A DNA stretch of 64,000 nucleotides from Nocardioides sp. SR21 (GCF_022761125.1 NZ_JAKWJR010000002.1:372001-436000), one strand, 5' to 3'. Counted from the first letter of the stretch, positions 43,329-54,912 are shown. Numbers and translations: made by a program. Notes: generated by a model from the letters alone, not told the origin.

Positions 43329-43373
43329 CACCCCGTACGGCCGGAGATCCCGGTCCTGGTAGAGGAGATAACA

Positions 43374-43559
43374 GTGGCTGTCCCGAAGCGGAAGATGTCG
43401 CGCAGCAACACCCGGCACCGTCGTTCGGCCTGGAAGGCCGTCGCGCCGAGCCTCGTGACGTGCGCGAACCCCGCCTGCGGCGCCAAGCACCTGCCGCACC
43501 GTGCGTGCGGCGAGTGCGGCCAGTACGGCGCGCGCGCTGACCGTCGTCAGGTCCTCTGA
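43374..43559 (+). CDS. rpmF: 50S ribosomal protein L32
   Basis: 61 codons from GTG 43374; AGGAG is about 7 bases upstream. [15 protein letters not shown] at the start and four zinc cysteines in CANPACG...CGECG. It follows DUF177 and overlaps or abuts rnc, the usual order. Confidence 0.97.
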   Translation: MAVPKRKMSRSNTRHRRSAWKAVAPSLVTCANPACGAKHLPHRACGECGQYGARADRRQVL

Positions 43560-44310
43560 CCCGGTCAGAACGCTGACCAACTACGCCGAGCTGCGCGCCG
43601 CGCTCGGGGACCCGGAGCTGGACCCCGAGCTGCTCGAGCGCGCGCTCACGCACCGGTCGTTCGCCTACGAGAACGGTGGGCTGCCGACCAACGAGCGCCT
43701 GGAGTTCCTGGGTGACTCGGTGCTCGGCGTGGTCGTCACCGAGACGCTCTACCGCACCCACCCGGACCTCTCCGAGGGCCGGCTGGCCAAGCTGCGCGCC
43801 GCGGTCGTCAACGCCCGGGCGCTGGCCGAGGTCGGACGCGGCATCGGCGTCGGCGACCACGTGAAGCTCGGCCGCGGCGAGGAGTCCACCGGCGGTCGCG
43901 GCAAGGCGTCGATCCTGTCCGACACGGTCGAGGCCGTGATCGGTGCCGTGCACCTCAGCGGCGGTTTCGAGACCTCCGCGATCGTCGTGCACCGGTTGTT
44001 CGACCCCCTCATCGAGGCGGCGTCGGCGCTCGGCGCCGGCCTGGACTGGAAGACCTCCCTGCAGGAGCTCTCCGCCGAGCACGGCCTCGGTGTGCCGGAG
44101 TACGTCATCGAGGACGACGGCCCGGACCACATGAAGACGTTCACCGCCCAGGTGCGCGTCGGCGACGGCCTCTACGGCAACGGCATCGGCCGCTCCAAGA
44201 AGGAGGCCGAGCAGGCCGCCGCGGAGACGGCGTACGGCGAGATCGCCACCAGCCTCGGCGTCGACGACTCCGTCGACATCGCAGCGCAGATCGTCTCCCG
44301 CAAGAACTAG
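43501..44310 (+). CDS. rnc: Ribonuclease III
   Basis: 269 codons if the in-frame GTG 43501 inside rpmF is taken. Catalytic signature [13 protein letters not shown], a second acidic site [12 protein letters not shown], and a C-terminal double-stranded RNA-binding domain ([12 protein letters not shown] ... [14 protein letters not shown]). It processes rRNA precursors and other duplex RNA. There is no ATG, GTG or TTG between the rpmF stop and the catalytic motif; homologues begin near NYAELR, so CTG 43573 (14 bases after the rpmF stop) is a likely true start, which would give about 245 codons. Confidence 0.93.
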   Translation: MRAASAASTARALTVVRSSDPVRTLTNYAELRAALGDPELDPELLERALTHRSFAYENGGLPTNERLEFLGDSVLGVVVTETLYRTHPDLSEGRLAKLRAAVVNARALAEVGRGIGVGDHVKLGRGEESTGGRGKASILSDTVEAVIGAVHLSGGFETSAIVVHRLFDPLIEAASALGAGLDWKTSLQELSAEHGLGVPEYVIEDDGPDHMKTFTAQVRVGDGLYGNGIGRSKKEAEQAAAETAYGEIATSLGVDDSVDIAAQIVSRKN

Positions 44311-44322
44311 CCCCGACCACGC

Positions 44323-45234
44323 ATGCCTGAGCTGCCCGAGGTCGAGGTCGTCCGGGCCGGGATCGAGCGGCACGTGCTCGGCTCGACCATCACGCGTGTC
44401 GACGTCCTCCACCCGCGTCCGGTACGCCGCGACGCGGGCGGGCCGGCCGGGTTCGCGGCGGCCCTGACCGGTCGCCGGATCGAGGCGGCCCGACGTCGCG
44501 GCAAGTACCTCTGGCTGCCGCTCGACAACGGCGACGCCCTGCTCGGCCACCTCGGCATGAGCGGCCAGATCCTGGTGCAGCCGCCCCATGCTCCCGACGA
44601 GCGGCACCTGCGGGTGCGCTTCGCGCTCGAGGGCGCCGACGAGGGCCGCGAGATGCGCTTCGTCGACCAGCGGATGTTCGGCGGGCTGTCGGTCTCGGCC
44701 GGAGGCGCGGACCTCCCGCCCGAGATCGCGCACATCGCCCGCGACCCGCTCGACCCCGAGTTCGACGACGACCTGTTCGTGCGCAAGGTCCGCAAGCGCA
44801 CCTCCGGCGTGAAGCGGCAGCTGCTCGACCAGGGCCTCATCTCGGGCGTCGGCAACATCTACGCCGACGAGGCGCTCTGGCGGGCCCGGATCCACGGCGA
44901 GCGGCCGGGCGACCGGCTCACCGCCACCCAGGTCCGCGAGCTGCTCGGGCACGCCCGCGACGTCATGGTCGCGGCGCTGGGGGAGGGCGGCACGTCGTTC
45001 GACGCGCTGTACGTGAACGTCAACGGCGAGTCCGGCTACTTCGACCGCTCGCTGCACGCGTACGGCCGCGAGGGCGAGCCGTGCGAGCGGTGCGGCACAC
45101 CGATGCGCCGGGTCGCGTTCATGAACCGCTCGTCGTACTTCTGCCCGGTGTGCCAGCCGGCCCCGAGAAGGCGTCGCGGCACCGCGAGTGGGCTTCGGGA
45201 CGGCTCGCTCAGTCCGTCGCACGCTCCGGACTGA
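44323..45234 (+). CDS. mutM: Formamidopyrimidine-DNA glycosylase
   Basis: 303 codons from ATG 44323. Catalytic N-terminal [14 protein letters not shown] (Pro2 as nucleophile, Glu3), helix-two-turn-helix [12 protein letters not shown] and a zinc finger [10 protein letters not shown]...YFCPVC. It removes 8-oxoguanine and formamidopyrimidines. It follows rnc by 12 bases in the usual actinobacterial order. Confidence 0.96.
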   Translation: MPELPEVEVVRAGIERHVLGSTITRVDVLHPRPVRRDAGGPAGFAAALTGRRIEAARRRGKYLWLPLDNGDALLGHLGMSGQILVQPPHAPDERHLRVRFALEGADEGREMRFVDQRMFGGLSVSAGGADLPPEIAHIARDPLDPEFDDDLFVRKVRKRTSGVKRQLLDQGLISGVGNIYADEALWRARIHGERPGDRLTATQVRELLGHARDVMVAALGEGGTSFDALYVNVNGESGYFDRSLHAYGREGEPCERCGTPMRRVAFMNRSSYFCPVCQPAPRRRRGTASGLRDGSLSPSHAPD

Positions 45235-45383
45235 GCGCCGATGCCTCCTCGACCTCCTCGCTGATCGGGAGCTCCGCAAGCTCGGCTCCCGCGCTCGGAG
45301 ATTGACCTACGAGAGCCCCGGTGGGACTCTTGAAGACGGCCCGTCACCCACGGTGACCATCACGACCCCTGGAAGGTTCCTCT

Positions 45384-45587
45384 ATGGCCAAGGCGCTGAT
45401 CGGCTACATGAACAGCGACCTGCGGACCCCCGCGAACCTCGTAGCCGAGAACGCTCGGCTGCGCGCGCGTGTGGGCGAGCTCGAGGCGTTGGTACTGCGC
45501 CTCAGCGAGGAGAACGACAGCCTGACCGCCGCTCAGGCCGCTGTGCTTCTCGACGAGGCCTCCCTGCAGGAGATGCAGCCCGCCTGA
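45384..45587 (+). CDS. Small conserved coiled-coil protein (67 aa)
   Basis: 67 codons from ATG 45384 with GGAAGG about 10 bases upstream. It begins MAKALIGYMNSDLRTP and continues as a heptad-type helix (LVAENARLRARVGELEALV) ending in an acidic, Gln-rich tail. Short proteins with this N-terminus are widely conserved in actinobacteria but have no assigned function. A dimeric coiled coil is likely. It is monocistronic with a terminator behind it. Confidence 0.75.
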   Translation: MAKALIGYMNSDLRTPANLVAENARLRARVGELEALVLRLSEENDSLTAAQAAVLLDEASLQEMQPA

Positions 45588-45599
45588 CGCAGTAGACCA

Positions 45600-45631
45600 C
45601 CGCGGACCGGTTGACCCGTTCTGGTCCGCGG
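45600..45631 (+). terminator. Hairpin after the coiled-coil protein gene
   Basis: CCGCGGACC and its exact complement form a 9-bp stem around a 14-base loop, 13 bases after the stop codon. Confidence 0.65.
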
Positions 45632-45698
45632 GTACGAGCGCGTCCGCACGTCAAACCGGTGGGAACCGGCAGCGCGTGACGGTTAGGGTCTGCACCTT

Positions 45699-46946
45699 GT
45701 GAGCAGCCTCGTCGAGATCGTCGCCCCGCGGCGGTTCGGCATCGGGTTCCGGTGGCTGCTGTCCTCGTCGTGGGTCTCGAACCTCGGCGACGGCATCGCG
45801 ATCGCCGCCGGGCCGCTGCTGGTCGCGTCGATGACGCACGACCCGATCCTGGTCGCCAGCGCGGCGCTGCTGCAGTGGCTCCCGCCGCTGGTCTTCGGGC
45901 TGCTCGCCGGGGCCCTGGCCGACCGGCTGGACCGGCGCCTGATCATCGTCACCGTCGACCTGCTGCGCGCGGTCGTGCTGGTGCTGCTGACGCTGGTGAT
46001 CGCGACCGACCTGGTGCAGATCTGGATCGTGCTGCTCGCGATGTTCCTGCTCGGCACGGCGGAGGTCTTCGCGGACAACACCGCGTCGACGCTGATGCCG
46101 ATGCTGGTCGATCGGGACGACCTGGCGGTCGCGAACTCACGGCTCACCTCCGGCTTCATCACCGTGAACCAGCTGGCCGGACCGCCCATCGGCGCGGCGC
46201 TGTTCGCGGCCGGTCACGCCGTACCGTTCGCGGCCCAGGCCGTGCTGGTCGCGCTCGGTGCGGTGCTGATCTCGCGCCTCGTGCTCGCGCCGCACCGGCG
46301 TGAGGTCGCGCCGGACACCCACCTGCGCCACGACATCGCCGAGGCGTTCCGCTGGGTGCTGCACAACGCGGCCGTCCGCACGCTGGTGATGACGATCTTC
46401 GTCTTCAACATCACCTTCGGCGCGGCCTGGTCGGTGCTGGTCCTCTACGCCACCCAGCGGCTCGACATGGGGCCGATCGGCTTCGGCCTGCTGACGACGG
46501 TCTCCGCGGTCGGGGGCCTGCTCGGAACCCTGGCGTACCCGTGGATCACCCGGCACGTGAGTCTCGGCAACCTGATGCGGATCGGGTTGGTCTTCGAGAC
46601 GTTCACGATGCTCGCGCTGGCGCTCACCACGCATGCCTGGGTGGCGATGTGCATCTTCTTCGTGTTCGGCGCCCACGCGTTCATCTGGGGCACGACCTCG
46701 CTGACGATCCGCCAGCGCGCCGTCCCCAGCGAGCTCCAGGGCCGGGTGGGCAGCGTCAACCTCGTGGGCGTCTTCGGCGGCCTGGTGATCGGCTCGGGCA
46801 TCGGGGGAGTGATCGCGTCGCACTGGGGCGTGACCGCGCCGTTCTGGTTCGCGTTCGTCGGCTCGGCGATCTTCGTGGTGCTGATCTGGCGCCAGCTGGT
46901 CCACATCGCCCACGCGGACGAGGCGGACCAGCCGGCTCCCGCTTGA
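45699..46946 (+). CDS. MFS transporter (enterobactin exporter-like group)
   Basis: 415 codons from GTG 45699; TAGGGT lies 9 bases upstream. About 12 membrane segments, with the loop motif LAGALADRLDRRLI between helices 2 and 3 and a second GLLGTLAYPWITR half. It belongs to the EntS/MFS_3-like group, which exports siderophores, drugs or other small molecules. The substrate is unknown. Confidence 0.9.
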   Translation: MSSLVEIVAPRRFGIGFRWLLSSSWVSNLGDGIAIAAGPLLVASMTHDPILVASAALLQWLPPLVFGLLAGALADRLDRRLIIVTVDLLRAVVLVLLTLVIATDLVQIWIVLLAMFLLGTAEVFADNTASTLMPMLVDRDDLAVANSRLTSGFITVNQLAGPPIGAALFAAGHAVPFAAQAVLVALGAVLISRLVLAPHRREVAPDTHLRHDIAEAFRWVLHNAAVRTLVMTIFVFNITFGAAWSVLVLYATQRLDMGPIGFGLLTTVSAVGGLLGTLAYPWITRHVSLGNLMRIGLVFETFTMLALALTTHAWVAMCIFFVFGAHAFIWGTTSLTIRQRAVPSELQGRVGSVNLVGVFGGLVIGSGIGGVIASHWGVTAPFWFAFVGSAIFVVLIWRQLVHIAHADEADQPAPA

Positions 46947-47078
46947 CGCGCATCTCGGGGATTCCGGCACGCGGGGGTGCGGGCGGGTATCGTCGGGCTC
47001 GCTGAGCTTCCCCCACGCCCGGCTGCGATGATGCTGCGACGTTTCAGTACCTCGGATCGATGAGCTGGGAGCCGCACG

Positions 47079-50000
47079 TTGTACCTGAAGAGCCTGACCC
47101 TGAAGGGGTTCAAGTCCTTCGCCTCCTCGACGACGCTCCAGCTCGAGCCGGGCATCACCTGCATCGTCGGGCCGAACGGCTCCGGCAAGTCCAACGTCGT
47201 CGACGCGCTCGCGTGGGTGATGGGTGAGGCCAGCGCCAAGTCGCTGCGCGGCGGCAAGATGGACGACGTCATCTTCGCCGGTACGTCCGGGCGCCCGCCG
47301 CTCGGCCGCGCCGAGGTGCTGCTGACCATCGACAACTCCGACGGCGCGCTGCCGATCGAGTACGCCGAGGTCACGATCAGCCGCACGATGTTCCGCTCCG
47401 GCGGGTCGGAGTACGCCATCAACGGCAACCCGTGCCGGCTGCTCGACGTCCAGGAGCTGCTCAGCGACTCCGGCATCGGCCGCGAGATGCACGTGATCGT
47501 CGGGCAGGGCCAGCTCGACCAGATCCTGCACGCGACCCCGGAGGACCGGCGCGGGTTCATCGAGGAGGCAGCCGGCGTCCTCAAGCACCGCAAGCGCAAG
47601 GAGAAGGCGCTCCGCAAGCTCGACTCCACCGAGGGCAACCTCAACCGCCTCAACGACCTGCTGACCGAGATCCGGCGCCAGCTCAAGCCGCTCGGCCGTC
47701 AGGCCGAGGTGGCCCGTCGGGCCGCGACCGTGCAGGCGGAGGTCCGCGACTCCCGCGCCCGCCTGATGGCCGACGACATGGTCACCGCGCACACCGCGCT
47801 CGAGCAGGAGATGGCCGACGAGTCGATCCTGGTCGCGCGCCGCGAGCAGGTCGAGGCCGACGTCGCCACGGCACGCGAGGCCGAGTCGCGCCTCGAGGCC
47901 GCGCTGCGCGAGGACCTGCCGGCGCTGGCGCAGGCGCAGGACACCTGGTTCGCGCTCTCCGGCCTGCGCGAGCGGCTGCGGGGCACCCAGTCCCTCGCGA
48001 ACGAGCGGATCCGCAACGCCGCCGGCACCACCGACGTCGAGGAGGTCCGCTCCGGGCGCGACCCCGAGCAGCTCGAGGCCGAGGCCGAGCAGGTCCGCCA
48101 GCAGGAGCAGCGGATCGCCGCCGAGGTCGACGCGAACCGGACGGCGCTCGAGGACGCCGTGACCGCCCGGCGTACCGCGGAGGACGCCGCCGCCGAGGAG
48201 GACCGCCGGGTGGCGGGCCTGCAGCGGGCGGCCGCCGACCGCCGCGAGGGGCTGGCCCGGCTGCACGGGCAGGTCAACGCGCTGAAGTCCCGCGCCGCCG
48301 CGGCCGACGACGAGGTCGGGCGGCTCACGCTCGCCCGCGAGGAGGCCGTCGCCCGCGCCGACCGCGCCCAGCGCGACTTCACCTCGCTCGAGACCCGGGT
48401 CGCCGGCCTCGACGCCGGCGAGGAGGGTCTCGACGCCGAGCACGAGGCCGCGGTGCTGGCCCTCGACGCGATCGAGGAGAGGCTCGCCAAGGCCCGCGAC
48501 GAGGCGCTCCAGGCCGACCGCGACCGCACCGGTCTCGCGGCCCGCAAGGACGCGCTCGAGATGGGCCTCAACCGCAAGGACGGCGCCGGCGCGCTGCTGG
48601 CGGCCTCCGACTCGGTCTCCGGGCTGATGGGCTCGGTGGCGGCGCTGCTCGGCGTCCGCACCGGCTTCGAGACCGCGGTCGCGAACGCGCTCGGCTCCGC
48701 CGCCGACGCGGTCGCCGTGGCCGACGCCGACGCCGCGGTCCGCGCGATCGGGCACCTCAAGGGCGACGACCTCGGCCGCGCCGGGCTGGTGCTCGGCGGC
48801 GGGCCCGACACCGACCGCGACTGGCCCGAGCTGCCCGCGGGGGCGACGTACGCCGTCGAGGTGATCGAGTGCCCCGACGCGCTGACGTCCGCGCTGACCC
48901 GGCTGCTGTTCAAGGTGGCGGTCGTCGACGACCTCGACGCCGCCCGCGCGCTGGTGGCCGACCTCGCCGACGTCACCGCGGTGACCCGGGACGGCGACGT
49001 CCTCGGTGCGCACTTCGCCTCCGGCGGCTCGTCGAGCCAGCCGAGCCTGATCGAGGTGCAGGCCGCGGTCGACGAGGCCGTCGAGCAGCTCGCCGAGGCG
49101 GTCGCCGCCTCCGAGCGGCTCGGGTTCGAGATCTCCCGCACCGAGAGCGAGCGGCTCGAGGCGCAGAAGCGCGTCGACGTCGCACTCGCCAAGCTGCACG
49201 AGTCCGACGCCACGCTCGCGGCGGTCGCCGAGGAGCTCGGCCAGTACGGCTCCCAGGCCCGCGCGGCCCGCGGCGAGGCCGAGCGGCTCACCCAGGCGAT
49301 CGAGAAGGCCGAGGAGGCTCGCGTCCAGGCGGTCGCCGGGCTCGCCGAGCTCGAGACCCGCCTCGCGGCCGCCGAGGACGCGCCCGAGGAGGAGCCCGAC
49401 ACCTCCGTCCGCGAGCAGCTCGTCGAGCAGGCCCGTGCGGCCCGCCAGGGCGAGATGGACGCCCGGCTCGCGCTGCGGACGTCGGAGGAGCGCGCCCGCG
49501 CGCTGCACGGCCGCGCCGACTCGCTCGTCCGGGCCGCCCGCGCCGAGCGCGAGGCTCGCGCCAAGGCTGCCGAGCGCCGCGAGCGGCTGATCCGCGAGGG
49601 CCGGGCCGCCGAGGCCGTCGGCCAGGCGGTCGGCTACGTCCTCGCCCGGCTCGAGGTCTCCGTCCACCGCGCGACCGAGGCCCGTGTGGCCGTCGAGCAG
49701 GCCCGCGCCGGCCGCGAGCAGGAGCTGCTCTCGGTGCGCACCACGCTGCGCGAGCTCGGCAAGGAGCACGACGAGCTGGTCAACTCCGTGCACCGCGACG
49801 AGATGGCCCGCACCCAGCAGCGGATGCGTCTCGAGCAGCTCGAGGAGAAGGTGCTCGAGGAGCTCGGCATGGACGCCGCGGCCCTGATGGCGGAGTACGG
49901 CCCCGACCAGCCCGTGCCGTACGCCGGCCCGCTCGACGAGGGCCAGGAGCCGCCCGAGCCCACGCCGTACGTCCGCGAGGAGCAGCAGAAGCGGCTCAAG

Positions 50001-50654
50001 ACCGCCGAGCGCGCCCTGCGGGAGCTCGGCCGGGTCAACCCGCTCGCGCTCGAGGAGTTCTCGGCGATGGAGGAGCGGCACAAGTTCCTCACCGAGCAGC
50101 TCGAGGACCTCAGGAAGACCCGCAAGGACCTCCTCGACATCGTCCGCGAGGTCGACCTGCGCGTCGAGCAGGTCTTCACCGAGGCGTACGCCGACGTGAG
50201 CACCGCGTTCGACGCGACCTTCGCGCGGCTGTTCCCGGGCGGCGAGGGCCGGCTGGTGCTCACCGAGCCCGGCGACATGCTCAACACCGGCATCGAGGTC
50301 GAGGCCCGCCCGGCCGGCAAGAAGGTCAAGCGGCTGTCGCTGCTGTCCGGTGGCGAGCGGTCGCTGGTCGCGGTGGCGTTCCTGGTCGCTCTGTTCAAGG
50401 CGCGTCCGTCGCCGTTCTACATCCTCGACGAGGTCGAGGCGGCGCTCGACGACACCAACCTCGGCCGGCTGCTGGAGATCTACGAGGAGCTGCGCGAGAA
50501 CTCCCAGCTGCTCGTGATCACCCACCAGAAGCGGACCATGGAGGTCGGCGACGCGCTGTACGGCGTGACCATGCGCGGCGACGGCGTCTCCGCGGTGATC
50601 AGCCAGCGCCTGCGGGATCAAGACGCGCGCGCCGAGACTGCCGAGTCCGCCTAG
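47079..50654 (+). CDS. smc: Chromosome segregation protein SMC
   Basis: 1191 codons from TTG 47079, with GGGAGC upstream. N-terminal ATPase head with Walker A GPNGSGKSN (31-39), long coiled coil, hinge near residues 515-625 (SGLMGSVAALLGVRTGFE), second coiled coil and C-terminal head with signature LSGGERS (1089-1095) and Walker B ILDEVEAALDD (from 1115). It loops and condenses DNA with ScpA/ScpB, which are not in this window. The coiled coils make the opposite strand look open over 4.4 kb. Confidence 0.97.
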   Translation: MYLKSLTLKGFKSFASSTTLQLEPGITCIVGPNGSGKSNVVDALAWVMGEASAKSLRGGKMDDVIFAGTSGRPPLGRAEVLLTIDNSDGALPIEYAEVTISRTMFRSGGSEYAINGNPCRLLDVQELLSDSGIGREMHVIVGQGQLDQILHATPEDRRGFIEEAAGVLKHRKRKEKALRKLDSTEGNLNRLNDLLTEIRRQLKPLGRQAEVARRAATVQAEVRDSRARLMADDMVTAHTALEQEMADESILVARREQVEADVATAREAESRLEAALREDLPALAQAQDTWFALSGLRERLRGTQSLANERIRNAAGTTDVEEVRSGRDPEQLEAEAEQVRQQEQRIAAEVDANRTALEDAVTARRTAEDAAAEEDRRVAGLQRAAADRREGLARLHGQVNALKSRAAAADDEVGRLTLAREEAVARADRAQRDFTSLETRVAGLDAGEEGLDAEHEAAVLALDAIEERLAKARDEALQADRDRTGLAARKDALEMGLNRKDGAGALLAASDSVSGLMGSVAALLGVRTGFETAVANALGSAADAVAVADADAAVRAIGHLKGDDLGRAGLVLGGGPDTDRDWPELPAGATYAVEVIECPDALTSALTRLLFKVAVVDDLDAARALVADLADVTAVTRDGDVLGAHFASGGSSSQPSLIEVQAAVDEAVEQLAEAVAASERLGFEISRTESERLEAQKRVDVALAKLHESDATLAAVAEELGQYGSQARAARGEAERLTQAIEKAEEARVQAVAGLAELETRLAAAEDAPEEEPDTSVREQLVEQARAARQGEMDARLALRTSEERARALHGRADSLVRAARAEREARAKAAERRERLIREGRAAEAVGQAVGYVLARLEVSVHRATEARVAVEQARAGREQELLSVRTTLRELGKEHDELVNSVHRDEMARTQQRMRLEQLEEKVLEELGMDAAALMAEYGPDQPVPYAGPLDEGQEPPEPTPYVREEQQKRLKTAERALRELGRVNPLALEEFSAMEERHKFLTEQLEDLRKTRKDLLDIVREVDLRVEQVFTEAYADVSTAFDATFARLFPGGEGRLVLTEPGDMLNTGIEVEARPAGKKVKRLSLLSGGERSLVAVAFLVALFKARPSPFYILDEVEAALDDTNLGRLLEIYEELRENSQLLVITHQKRTMEVGDALYGVTMRGDGVSAVISQRLRDQDARAETAESA

Positions 50655-51097
50655 TGCCCGCCGAGCGGCCGACCCGCGATCAGTACGTCTACTGGGAGCA
50701 GGTCACGACCCGCTGGGCCGACATCGACGTCTACGGGCACATGAACAACGCCCGCTACTTCGAGATCATCGACACGGTCGTCAACAACCAGCTGGCCGTC
50801 GCGACCGGCGTCGACATCCGCGCGCTCGACGCGATCGGGGTCGTGGCCGAGGTGGGCTGTCGCTACTTCGCCGAGATCGGCTACCCGGAGCCCGTCGACG
50901 TCGGAGTGGTGGCCGACAAGGTCGGCAGCTCGTCGGTGGTCTACCGCGTCGGCCTCTTCCAGGGCGACGGCGACGAGGCGTCCGCGGAGGGCCGCTTCGT
51001 GCACGTGTACGTCGACAACACCGACCCGGCGCGCCCTGCCGTGCCGATGCCGGACGTGATCCGCGCCGCGGTCACGCCTTTGTTACGCACGGTGTGA
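50654..51097 (+). CDS. Acyl-CoA thioesterase (4-hydroxybenzoyl-CoA thioesterase family)
   Basis: 147 codons from GTG 50654, whose first base is the last base of the smc stop (TAGTG). Single hotdog domain with the signature TRWADIDVYGHMNNARYFEIID, including the conserved Asp and His. It hydrolyses an acyl-CoA thioester; the chain is unknown. It is in the smc transcription unit. Confidence 0.92.
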   Translation: MPAERPTRDQYVYWEQVTTRWADIDVYGHMNNARYFEIIDTVVNNQLAVATGVDIRALDAIGVVAEVGCRYFAEIGYPEPVDVGVVADKVGSSSVVYRVGLFQGDGDEASAEGRFVHVYVDNTDPARPAVPMPDVIRAAVTPLLRTV

Positions 51098-51152
51098 CAC
51101 GGTGGGGGCGCGGGTACCCGTCCGGGTGTCTGTGTCTCTCGGGAGGTAGCTC

Positions 51153-51341
51153 GTGCTCGTCGTCGTCATCGTAATGGTCCTGATCCTGCTGCTCGCCGGG
51201 GCGGTCACGGCGTACGTCGCCTATCCGCACCGCGGCGAGGAGCTGCCGGTCGCCCCGTGGATCGGTGAGGCGATGGAGCGGGCCGCGGACGCGGCCCCGG
51301 TGATCGAGCCGGAGTACCAGGACTCCGAGCGGAAGCACTGA
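51153..51341 (+). CDS. Small single-pass membrane protein (62 aa)
   Basis: 62 codons from GTG 51153; GGGAGG stands about 6 bases upstream. An N-terminal membrane helix (LVVVIVMVLILLLAGAVTAYV) is followed by PHRGEELPVAPWIGEAMERA and an acidic tail. No function known. Its place between smc and ftsY is conserved in relatives as far as I recall; this needs checking. Confidence 0.75.
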   Translation: MLVVVIVMVLILLLAGAVTAYVAYPHRGEELPVAPWIGEAMERAADAAPVIEPEYQDSERKH

Positions 51342-51379
51342 GTCCGACACCCGGCACCCGCTCTGGTTGGATTGAGGGC

Positions 51380-52504
51380 ATGGAGTCCTCGCTTCTGCTC
51401 ATCCTGATCATCGCCCTGCTGGCCGTCGCCGTCATCGGCATCGGCGTGGGGCTGGTGATCTCCTCCCGCAGCAAGTCGTCCGCCCCGGTGGTCGAGGCCC
51501 CGCCGGCCCCGCCCACCGCGGAGGCGCCGCCCGAGGTCGAGGTCGTCGAGGCCCCGGAGACCCCGGCCGCGCCGGTCCTCGAGAAGCCCGAGGGACGCGA
51601 GTCCCGCCTGGTCCGGCTGCGTCAGCGGCTGGCCGGCTCGCAGGGCGGCCTCGGCCGCGGCCTGCTCGCGCTGCTCTCGCGCGACCGGCTCGACGAGGAC
51701 ACCTGGGAGTCGATCGAGGACACCCTGCTCACCGCGGACGTCGGCGTCGGCCCGACCCAGGAGCTGGTCGAGAAGCTGCGCACCCGGCTGCGCGTCGAGG
51801 GCAGCCCGGAGGACCCTCGCGCGGTGCTCCGCGAGGAGCTGCTGAACCTCGTCGGCCCCGACATGGACCGCGCGCTCCAGGTCAGCGGCGCCGACGGCCG
51901 GCCCGGCGTCGTGCTCGTCGTCGGCGTGAACGGCGCCGGCAAGACCACCACCGTCGGCAAGATCTCCCGCATCCTCGTCGCCGACGACCGCAAGGTCGTC
52001 CTCGGCGCGGCCGACACGTTCCGCGCCGCCGCCGTCGAGCAGCTGGCCACCTGGGGCGAGCGCGTCGGCGTCGACGTCGTCCGCGGCCCCGAGGGCACCG
52101 ACCCGGCCAGCGTCGCGTTCGAGGCGGTCAAGGAGGGCGTGGACACGAACGCCGACACCGTGATCGTCGACACGGCCGGGCGCCTGCAGAACAAGGCCGG
52201 ACTCATGGACGAGCTCGGGAAGGTCAAGCGCGTCATCGAGAAGCAGGCCCCGGTCACCGAGGTGCTGCTCGTCCTCGACGCCACCACCGGCCAGAACGGC
52301 CTGATCCAGGCCCGCGTGTTCAGCGAGGTCGTGGACGTCACCGGCATCGTGCTGACCAAGCTCGACGGCTCCGCGAAGGGCGGCATCGTCGTCCAGGTCC
52401 AGCGCGAGCTCGGCGTGCCGGTCAAGCTGGTCGGCCTCGGCGAGGGCGCCGACGACCTGGCGCCGTTCGACGCCGGCGCGTTCGTCGACGCGCTGCTCGG
52501 GTAG
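51380..52504 (+). CDS. ftsY: Signal recognition particle receptor FtsY
   Basis: 374 codons from ATG 51380. One N-terminal membrane helix (LLLILIIALLAVAVIGIGVGL), a Pro/Glu-rich linker, then the NG GTPase domain with GVNGAGKTTT (182-191), DTAGRLQNK and TKLDGSAKGG. It receives ribosome-SRP complexes at the membrane. Its partner Ffh is encoded about 5 kb downstream. Confidence 0.97.
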   Translation: MESSLLLILIIALLAVAVIGIGVGLVISSRSKSSAPVVEAPPAPPTAEAPPEVEVVEAPETPAAPVLEKPEGRESRLVRLRQRLAGSQGGLGRGLLALLSRDRLDEDTWESIEDTLLTADVGVGPTQELVEKLRTRLRVEGSPEDPRAVLREELLNLVGPDMDRALQVSGADGRPGVVLVVGVNGAGKTTTVGKISRILVADDRKVVLGAADTFRAAAVEQLATWGERVGVDVVRGPEGTDPASVAFEAVKEGVDTNADTVIVDTAGRLQNKAGLMDELGKVKRVIEKQAPVTEVLLVLDATTGQNGLIQARVFSEVVDVTGIVLTKLDGSAKGGIVVQVQRELGVPVKLVGLGEGADDLAPFDAGAFVDALLG

Positions 52505-52538
52505 GAACCGGGAGCCGCGTCGTCACGTCCGACGCAGT

Positions 52539-52994
52539 ATGACCGTCCACCCACGAGCAACCGCTGCCGCGCTGGTGGCGTCGGTGCTCGTCCTCGCCGG
52601 CTGCGGCGACCGGGCAGGGGAGGACGTCTCCAGCGCCGGGTGCCACGGCCCCTGGATCGACACGAGCGCGGTGGGTGAGCCCCCTCAGCGCTCCGACCCG
52701 GCCGTGACGGTCAGGCCGGGCGGGACCGTCCGGCTCCACGGGCACGGGTACACCTCGGCCTGCAACGACACCGGTGAGCAGGAGGAGCTGGAGCCCCTGG
52801 GGCCGGTGGAGGTCAGCGTGCGGCTTCCCGGGGGCGGCATCCTCCGGCTCGGCGAGCTCACCCCGCGCGTGGAGGGGACCGACGTGGGGTTCGTGGCCAC
52901 CGCGACCGTGCCGGCGGGCACCCCGGCGGGCACCGCCGTCGTACGCGACGACCGGTCGCCGGCGACGACGTTCCGGTTCACCGTCGCACCGTGA
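52539..52994 (+). CDS. Hypothetical lipoprotein
   Basis: 151 codons from ATG 52539. Signal peptide with lipobox VLAGC (C22), then a beta-rich domain with CHGPWID and GTVRLHGHGYTSACND segments. No family recognised. It lies between ftsY and amtB and is probably monocistronic; the end of the gene is followed within 16 bases by the GlnR-like box of amtB. Confidence 0.75.
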   Translation: MTVHPRATAAALVASVLVLAGCGDRAGEDVSSAGCHGPWIDTSAVGEPPQRSDPAVTVRPGGTVRLHGHGYTSACNDTGEQEELEPLGPVEVSVRLPGGGILRLGELTPRVEGTDVGFVATATVPAGTPAGTAVVRDDRSPATTFRFTVAP

Positions 52995-53009
52995 GTCGTT
53001 GAGATTCGC

Positions 53010-53025
53010 GTAACACCGAAGTAAC
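53010..53025. promoter_or_regulatory. GlnR-like box upstream of amtB
   Basis: GTAAC-accgaa-GTAAC: two GTAAC half-sites six bases apart, which also fits the AC-n9-AC rule for actinobacterial GlnR. It lies about 150 bases before the amtB start. An exact inverted repeat GTTGC/GCAAC follows at 53041-53056. Confidence 0.7.
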
Positions 53026-53176
53026 ACCAGCCCGGAACTCGTTGCATGACCGCAACATGTGACCACCGGTCTTGAAACCTCCGCGGCAGAAGGTCTTCCT
53101 CAATGGGGCGGACCCCGGGTGCGACAGAGCGGTCGCCGCGACCTGCCCTCCTTGAATCTGCACCCCTGGAGGTTCT

Positions 53177-54834
<1,658 letters not shown>

Positions 54835-54858
54835 GGTCAGCTCTGTGAAGCACACCGT

Positions 54859-54887
54859 GGCCCGGCTCCTCACGCAGGAGCCGGGCC
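54859..54887 (+). terminator. Strong hairpin between glnK and glnD
   Basis: GGCCCGGCTCCT and its exact complement form a 12-bp stem around CACGC. It could end most amtB-glnK transcripts and leave glnD at a lower level. Confidence 0.8.
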
Positions 54888-54912
54888 CCGGCGTATCCGG
54901 GATCCTTTCCCC

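Noticed and set aside
45267..45290. Possible terminator hairpin after mutM (GGGAGC/GCTCCC)
   Set aside because: Only six base pairs with a 12-base loop and no U-tract; not distinguishable from chance in this composition.
46137..50621. Very long minus-strand open frame opposite smc
   Set aside because: The coiled-coil codon pattern of smc leaves the complementary frame free of stops; its translation is low complexity and matches nothing.
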